From positions 92,671 through 153,222 of the forward strand of contig BCKE01000077.1 in NCBI GenBank assembly GCA_001600495.1: a stretch of DNA of 60,552 nucleotides, read 5' to 3'. Shown here piece by piece: positions 54,926 through 60,552 of this stretch. Made by a program: the position numbers and the translations under genes. Numbering within the stretch: the stretch's first letter is position 1; every line of letters begins with the position of its first letter. The notes under the pieces were generated by a model that was not told where the DNA came from, ran no database searches, and worked only from the letters and a program-made list of their open reading frames with translations. This DNA is from Pilasporangium apinafurcum. Taxonomy: Eukaryota; Oomycota; Peronosporomycetes; Pythiales; Pythiaceae.

Positions 54926-57823
54926 ATGGCATCACCACGTGCACTAGCCATCCCGCTTTTCTTTGGCCTAGTGCTTGCATTTCGATGTGTCTACGCTGCA
55001 AATTGGGCAGAAGTAAGTGGTGACACGCAAACGAACGCAGCAATCTTGGAACCCTCACCATGGGCAAAGCGCCACGGTCATGCGATCACATCGCTGGACT
55101 TTACTGATGCGTATGTTGCATCCACAGGCAAGAAGGCGCGGCTGTTTCTCATCGGTGGTGATTCCAGCATCCAAGGCATGCAGGATCTCCGCGCTTACCC
55201 AGGCGGAGGCAACTTGAAAAATGATGTGTGGACTACCACCGGCATCACATGGAACACGCAGACCAACATCCTCAAGACCACCAAATGGGGAGATCCACTT
55301 CCGCAGATTGTTGCCAATGTTACATGGTTGCAAACGAACAGTGGCAAACGACCACCAAAGGGAGTGACTTACCAGGAATGGACAGCATGCGCATTTGCTG
55401 CTTGGTCAGTCGCTACTGTCTCTGGCTGTGATGACCCTACGACACCCCCTGGTTCGTATTTGTCAGATAATATGTTCTCTCCGCGTCGGAATTTCGTGGC
55501 ACTGGCGTTCCAGAATGAATTGTTTGTACTCGGTGGTCGGGCGAGAGAACATTTTCCCGTTCCAGAAGCGCAATTACGTGGTGGAGCGACCATCGGCCCA
55601 CGTAATGCACGATGGCGAGAGTTTGCGGTGCTGAAAAACGATGTATGGAAGAGCTCGGACGCTGGTGCTTCCTGGAGCATTGTGACACCAGGATGTCTCA
55701 TGCCACAGAAGAGTTTGGTGCATAAAGCCGGTAGCAGTCAGTTTCAATGCGACACTGACGACCAATGTGATGGCGATAGCTCCTGTGAGTTCGATGAAAC
55801 TACGAGCACCGGATTCTGCGTGTGTAATATGTGGTCCCCTCGGGAATTCCACGCTGTGGCCGTGCACAGTGATAATTTATATCTCTCGGGTGGATATGCG
55901 CAGGTGCAACTTGGCAACTGTGGCGTGGAAGAAAACGCACGAAAGCGTCCATCCGGTGAGGAATTCGCTTGCGGTGGTGGATATCGTGCATATATGAATG
56001 ACGTATGGATGTCCACCGATGGTCAGCACTGGAAACTGCTGGTGCTGCATGCCTCTTTCTCTCCGCGTGGTGAGCATGCCATGGTCTCCTTTAAATCGAT
56101 GCTATACATTTTCGGTGGGCGGTCGGGCGATTCTATGAGTAGTACGGACCGTACGCTGCTCAACGACATCTGGCTCAGTTCCACTGGGTCGATGTGGAGT
56201 CAGCAAACCGCTGCTGCGCCATGGTCCTTGCGTTCCAAGCACGTTGTGGTGGTGCTTCCTGGATCAACCGACCAAACGTCTGGGGAAGACATGGAAGACG
56301 AGTTGCTATTGATGTATGGTGAAGATGAAGAACGACCGTTGGGTGATGTGTGGACATGGAAAGGCGGAACTACCGACTGGATTCTCGACTTTTCTCCAGG
56401 AACTGACGCTGCTGACTACGTGACGCCATTGAGCGACGTTCGCTATCTACGAGGCATGGTCGAAGAACATGCAACTGAACTTAATGCTGTGGGTATCAAC
56501 ACAATCACCGACCTGACGACGATTTCATTCGATTTAACCATTCAGCTACGTGCCCAAATGCCCGTGTGTGATTACATCGCCCTCGCAACTCAACTAGTCA
56601 CCGCGTGCACAGTCACAGCGTCCCAATACCCAGGTCAAGAGTATGCAAATGTTCAGATCATTCAGGGCGCGAACGGAGAAGAGTTAGCCGCTGCTGCCGC
56701 CGCAGAGGCTGCAGCTTCGACGGAGTGGAATGGCTGTTCACATGTAGGAACACAGGTGACGGATTCTCGTACAGGGCGACTAATATGGCCAGACGTGAAA
56801 GGCATCGACCAAGTCCAGGTGCTCCGCGATGTCTTTGACGATGCTCAAGCCACCATATGCAAATGGACCCCTTCAGCTCGCACGGGACACAGCGGCGTTG
56901 TCTTTCAGCGGAAAGTCTTCGTCGCCGGTGGGTTAACAGCACCAGATTACTACCAAAACGATTTTTGGTATCGTGACAAGCGACGTCCGAAGGCTCAATT
57001 CACGCTGGTACCAACTTCCGGTACTTCAGAGACCGTGTTTAAATTTGAGAGTGACAAACCGGGTTGCATTTTCGAGTACCATGTACTCGATGTCGTCGAG
57101 ATGCTGGTAGTGCGGAACTGGACCAAGTCGCTTGGTGAGGTCGATTTCGAGTCGTGGCTCTATAGTGGAAAATTTCAGTTTCGTGTTCGCGCACTAGACC
57201 CAGCTGGCAACGTAGATATGGCCTTCGAAGACGATCGCAACCAGTACACGTGGCGATATGTGCCGAAGCTTCCGTGGGCTTTGATTATTGGGTTGTCGAG
57301 TGCTGCACTCCTGGTGCTCGCCGGGCTCTTCATGGAGTGGCGAAAGCGCCGTAAGCGTGCTGCCATGGAACGCTACGCGATGAAGCGCATGCGTCGCAAG
57401 CTGAAAGGTGCCAAGAAAGCTGGTGATAAAGGTGAGGGCGACGTCAATTGGCGAGAGACATACGACAACGCAAAGGACAAGAAAGGCAAGAAACCCAAAA
57501 AGGGGAAGTTGGTGGGTGTCAAAGGCACGAAAGCCGAAAGCACTAGCAAGGAACAAAAGAAGGCGGAAAAAAAGAGTTCCTCGTCGAAAGAGAAAGCAAA
57601 AGACAAGTCGACATCAAAACAGAAGGACAAGAAAAAGAACGACAAAACAAAAGGTAAAGCCTCGAAGAAGAGCGAGAAGAAGAGTGAGAAGAAGGGTGAG
57701 AGCAAAAAGAAGAAGACGGAAACTAAAGACACAAAATCGAAGACGAAGAGCACCAAAACTGCAAAAACAAACAGCTCTAAGAAGAAGGAGAAAGTATCTG
57801 CAGAGAAGAAGAAAAAGAAATAA
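54926..57823 (+). CDS. Kelch-repeat type I membrane protein with Lys-rich cytosolic tail
   Basis: Intronless, 965 residues. A signal peptide (IPLFFGLVLAFRCVYA) leads to an ectodomain with kelch-type blades (LFLIGGD, LFVLGGRARE, LYLSGGYAQ, LYIFGGRSGD, VFVAGGLTA), mostly with NDVW following. A Cys-rich, EGF-like insert (CDTDDQCDGDSSCEF...CVC) lies at about 275-300. After a Cys-containing stretch with Ala runs, one transmembrane helix (WALIIGLSSAALLVLAGLF, about 788-806) precedes a basic cytosolic region. The last 130 residues are a low-complexity Lys/Ser tail. Similar large kelch receptors occur in oomycetes and other protists; ligand and role are unknown. Confidence 0.87.
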   Translation: MASPRALAIPLFFGLVLAFRCVYAANWAEVSGDTQTNAAILEPSPWAKRHGHAITSLDFTDAYVASTGKKARLFLIGGDSSIQGMQDLRAYPGGGNLKNDVWTTTGITWNTQTNILKTTKWGDPLPQIVANVTWLQTNSGKRPPKGVTYQEWTACAFAAWSVATVSGCDDPTTPPGSYLSDNMFSPRRNFVALAFQNELFVLGGRAREHFPVPEAQLRGGATIGPRNARWREFAVLKNDVWKSSDAGASWSIVTPGCLMPQKSLVHKAGSSQFQCDTDDQCDGDSSCEFDETTSTGFCVCNMWSPREFHAVAVHSDNLYLSGGYAQVQLGNCGVEENARKRPSGEEFACGGGYRAYMNDVWMSTDGQHWKLLVLHASFSPRGEHAMVSFKSMLYIFGGRSGDSMSSTDRTLLNDIWLSSTGSMWSQQTAAAPWSLRSKHVVVVLPGSTDQTSGEDMEDELLLMYGEDEERPLGDVWTWKGGTTDWILDFSPGTDAADYVTPLSDVRYLRGMVEEHATELNAVGINTITDLTTISFDLTIQLRAQMPVCDYIALATQLVTACTVTASQYPGQEYANVQIIQGANGEELAAAAAAEAAASTEWNGCSHVGTQVTDSRTGRLIWPDVKGIDQVQVLRDVFDDAQATICKWTPSARTGHSGVVFQRKVFVAGGLTAPDYYQNDFWYRDKRRPKAQFTLVPTSGTSETVFKFESDKPGCIFEYHVLDVVEMLVVRNWTKSLGEVDFESWLYSGKFQFRVRALDPAGNVDMAFEDDRNQYTWRYVPKLPWALIIGLSSAALLVLAGLFMEWRKRRKRAAMERYAMKRMRRKLKGAKKAGDKGEGDVNWRETYDNAKDKKGKKPKKGKLVGVKGTKAESTSKEQKKAEKKSSSSKEKAKDKSTSKQKDKKKNDKTKGKASKKSEKKSEKKGESKKKKTETKDTKSKTKSTKTAKTNSSKKKEKVSAEKKKKK

Positions 57824-57898
57824 ATTATCACCGAGTAACATTAGTTTCAGTCTCATTCACGATTTTGTCCACTTGTCTTGGTTTGTATTATTACCAAA

Positions 57899-58784
57899 AA
57901 TGTCACCCTAAAAAATCCTAAAAATTCCTAAGATGTTCTCTCATATTTGCTTTCGGGCTTTGTTCTAATGCCATAGCGTATGGCTATCCTAAAAGAGCGA
58001 CGAGGCTCCCTGTGGGCACTCGTAGACACTTGTTATTCTTTCTACGTTCTGCAAGCTAATCAACTTGCGCTAGAGATTGCAGTTGGATCAGAATTACTAC
58101 CAGTAGCATTGTCTAGCTTTTCTTTTTTAGTCACGTCTGTACGGATAGCAGCTTCTTGCTTACCGAGTTCACACTTCTTGAAAACAAGCATCAATCAACG
58201 CCATTGAGTGATGCTGCTAAGATCAACGAATATAAATTTCCTCATCTTTCTGGTTTTCTCACAAAAGCTCTTTGATCCTTCACACTCCATGCATACTTTC
58301 GGCTTTGATTGAGAAAGAATGCTGCTTCATCCAACGCTATCCATTTTTTCCCTGTATGTTTGGACAATGATGACAAAAAATGACGTTGTTGTGTGCTACA
58401 GGCTTCTTGATAAGCAATGGAAGCCTTTTTGTACGTGATTTTATGTTCTAGCAAGATGTACTGGACTGTTCGTAGAGATATTAACGTCATACGTATTTTT
58501 CACAAAAACAACTCCGTCAGCAAGTGTGCTTGTGTTACGATTGAGAAAAAAATTGACGACTTGGTTGCGCTGGTTGTCATTCAATTTTCGCAGGTGAGAT
58601 CGATTGAGAGGTCGTGCTGCAAACTTAACACCACTGAGCCAATATTGAACGGTTTGTTTGCTTATATCAAGAATCTCAGCAATCTTGTTGAGGGTGAATC
58701 CTTGGGTCCGAAGATGAAAACAAATTTGTCGTTCGACAATTGATTTCATGACTATATATTTTTACAAATAAAAAAGGTGACATT
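57899..58784. mobile_element. Internally decayed Tc1/mariner-type element
   Basis: Short inverted ends AATGTCACC (57899-57907) and GGTGACATT (58776-58784) enclose a broken transposase. At about 0.89 kb it is shorter than intact Tc1 elements. No recognisable third catalytic acidic block is found, so the transposase C-terminus seems lost or eroded. A TA target duplication is not clear. Confidence 0.55.
58242..58749 (-). pseudogene. Tc1/mariner-type transposase, frameshifted
   Basis: From the ATG at 58749 the first frame encodes an N-terminal helix-turn-helix (LRTQGFTLNKIAEILDISKQTVQYWLSG) and runs to YDVN near 58480. The homologous continuation ISLRTVQYILLEHKITYKKAS lies one frame away and carries KKWIALDEAAFF, the first Asp of the DDE/DDD domain. 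It ends at a stop at 58242. A frameshift and loss of the rest make it inactive. Confidence 0.65.
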
Positions 58785-58786
58785 CT

Positions 58787-60552
58787 CACTGCAACCCGTA
58801 TCAACTTTATCAAACTCCTAGAGTACAGAAATATTTTCGTAAAATCCGCCTGTAGCATCGAGTATTGATGATTGGATAAAAATTTAAGTACTAAACTTTT
58901 ATTGGCTGAAATGAAGAAACTAGGAAACTTTGACGATCGTGGAGCTCGGAGGAGAAGTAATGTTGTTGGCAAAATGAAAAGTGAATTAGACTGAGGACTT
59001 GGTTCGCTAATACTACCTATAAGCTTCCTCTGAATGCATGTTTTTCTAATCTAATTACGACCATCTTTATACTTTCTTCTTTTACATATACATAACATCC
59101 AAGTATGCTATTTCTGACTCTTTTCCTACATTATATGCATTAAACTATGAAGATGATTGTCTGCCCTCGAATTCGAAGTTAGATGCATGCTTCGACCTTC
59201 CTCGTGTTAAGCATTGTAATGGGACCGAAGCAGCAATCTCAAAACACAACACGCACGCTTGCACGGACGAAGAAGCAACACTCTTCTGACTTGGAAGGAG
59301 AGAGAAGAGGCTTAAGGAGGAGACTTAAGCAGTATAAGGAAAATCTGCAACTGAATTAAATGTCAATGATTCCTAAAATATAAAACTACTAGGAGTCTAT
59401 GGGGATAAATGCAATGAACCTACAAATGTGATATAAAGCGTATGAATCTGATACATATAACCTTGGGTACATTCCTAGGAGTGAGGTTGAGCCTAGAGAA
59501 CTTCTTTCAGTCAGTTGAAGAAGAGAGACTTCTTCAAATGGAGCTCTGTGATCGGCTGGAGCCACGCGTATGAATTTACAGTGACACATCAGCCTCGTTA
59601 CCAACATCGTTCCCAGAGTAGGAACCATCACTCTGTACTGACTAGTACAGTGGCCTTCATGACGTACTCAGATGACTGAGTGACATCATCCGTACATGTA
59701 GGATATGTTTTGTACAAACAGTATCTCATCTCCGTACCCACAATGCACGTAGAGAACGCAGTATGTGTGACACACGAATCTGCAGTCAGTTTCCACCCTT
59801 TTATGTAATGGGTAAGGCCCTATTACAGGCACATGATACGCACGTAACCGCCAACATCCACCTCCCCCATGTAACAGGGCACTGTTACACATCACTTAGT
59901 TACAACGCATAGACGCACTTAAGTGAGCGCCTAATGCCAAATGACTTAATGTCACAAGTCTGTGGGTAATTATGTAACTAAGAAGGTTACACGAATGTTA
60001 ACAAGATGTTACTCGAACGTAAAGTTAGCTAGCGAATAAGATGTGAGTATTAGGAGGTTAGCTGCAGAATTTCGCGAAGTTTCTCTCCGCCAACAATTCG
60101 CTTTGCATTCTTCCAGCAAATACACACGCGTCTTATTCAAGTAGAGAGCTCCTGTAACAGGGTGGCTGTTACAACTGCACACACTGTAGGTTGAGGAAAC
60201 GTATTGTGTTACTTAACTAACTACGAGTAACTTAAGCAANTCTAAAGTTACTCCTGATTGTATAGGAAGTATGCAATCAGTGGAAAATTTGAGAGTGTAT
60301 TATTTGGTGAGTTATAAATGGAAATCTAGGCTAAGATAAGCATGTAAAATAACCTAAAACCTTGATATATCTGCCAATGAGTGGCTCTCAGCATTTAGAA
60401 TGCAAAGTAACATGTGATTGGTTAAAATGTGGAATTTTAACCAATGAAATGCATGTAACAGAGCTTACCCCGTTACAGCTCCAGTCTCATTCAGTCTGGG
60501 TTTTCTTGAATTTTTTTCTATCATTATCATGTGCGCGTAAATGGTTCAGTTA
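58787..60552. other. Repeat-rich terminal region without genes
   Basis: AT-rich and without supported genes. It contains the TGTAACAG palindromes, many scattered GTTAC/GTAAC words and one undetermined base at 60240, perhaps a polymorphic or unresolved site. It may be part of an LTR element extending beyond the window. Confidence 0.45.
59804..60477. repeat. Four TGTAACA...TGTTACA palindromic units
   Basis: Near-palindromes occur at 59804-59827 (TGTAATGGG...ATTACA), 59870-59889 (TGTAACAGGGCACTGTTACA), 60153-60173 (TGTAACAGGGTGGCTGTTACA) and 60454-60477 (TGTAACAGAG...CGTTACA). The TG...CA ends look like retroviral-type LTR termini. Confidence 0.6.

Noticed and set aside
57373-57831. 152-codon minus-strand frame rich in Phe/Leu/Ser that looks like a membrane protein
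   Set aside because: It is the antisense of the Lys/Ser-rich tail of the kelch protein; A/G-rich coding sequence automatically gives a hydrophobic reverse frame.

Overview
The window is nuclear DNA of a stramenopile, most probably an oomycete. The genus cannot be fixed from sequence alone. Genes are densely packed on both strands. They are interrupted by short introns (about 50-110 nt) with plain GT...AG borders, and most encode conserved eukaryotic housekeeping proteins: ribosome, exosome, SRP, TRAPP, gamma-tubulin, haem, Fe-S and lipoate synthesis. A secreted berberine-bridge-type oxidase and a GLTP-domain fusion fit an oomycete, but this is inference. I rebuilt exon structures by hand; nearly all junctions keep the frame.

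Layout. 0-9.4 kb: SFI1-like repeat protein, a decayed Fanzor fragment, type II NADH dehydrogenase, RPS7, lipoyl synthase and exosome subunit MTR3 (with an apparent frameshift). 9.6-18.7 kb: SRP68, a two-pass membrane protein, a LOA1-like acyltransferase, an RMND1-family protein, a prenylated guanylate-binding protein and a mitochondrial L41 protein. 19-31.7 kb: BAR-PH protein, secreted FAD oxidase, a 2-kb gene-poor stretch with hairpins and a possible small gene, PX protein, RecQ-GRF helicase and HDDC2. 32-41.7 kb: adenylate kinase, 3-hydroxyacyl-CoA dehydratase, a mucin-like membrane protein, a long decayed Fanzor, ISCU and a zinc finger-TM-GLTP protein. 41.7-60.5 kb: dispersed repeat, BI-1 family protein, nicastrin, ARMC7, ferrochelatase, an inverted-repeat element, gamma-tubulin, TRAPPC5, a kelch membrane protein, a Tc1/mariner relic and a repeat-rich terminus.

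Several genes share a theme: mitochondrial function (NDH-2, lipoyl synthase, RMND1, mL41, ISCU, ferrochelatase) and the secretory or membrane system (SRP68, TRAPPC5, nicastrin, PX, BAR-PH, acyltransferase, dehydratase). Nothing indicates operons. Several close head-to-head pairs (MTR3/SRP68, 12.5 kb pair, RecQ/HDDC2, TRAPPC5/kelch) probably share bidirectional promoters. CCAAT boxes recur, often in pairs, just upstream of start codons.

The most unusual content is the remains of two different Fanzor (eukaryotic TnpB-like RNA-guided nuclease) genes, at 2.1-2.3 kb and 36.8-37.9 kb. Both are broken by stops and frameshifts and do not stand out as open reading frames. There are also relics of at least two DNA transposon types and a pair of diverged 0.3-kb dispersed repeats.
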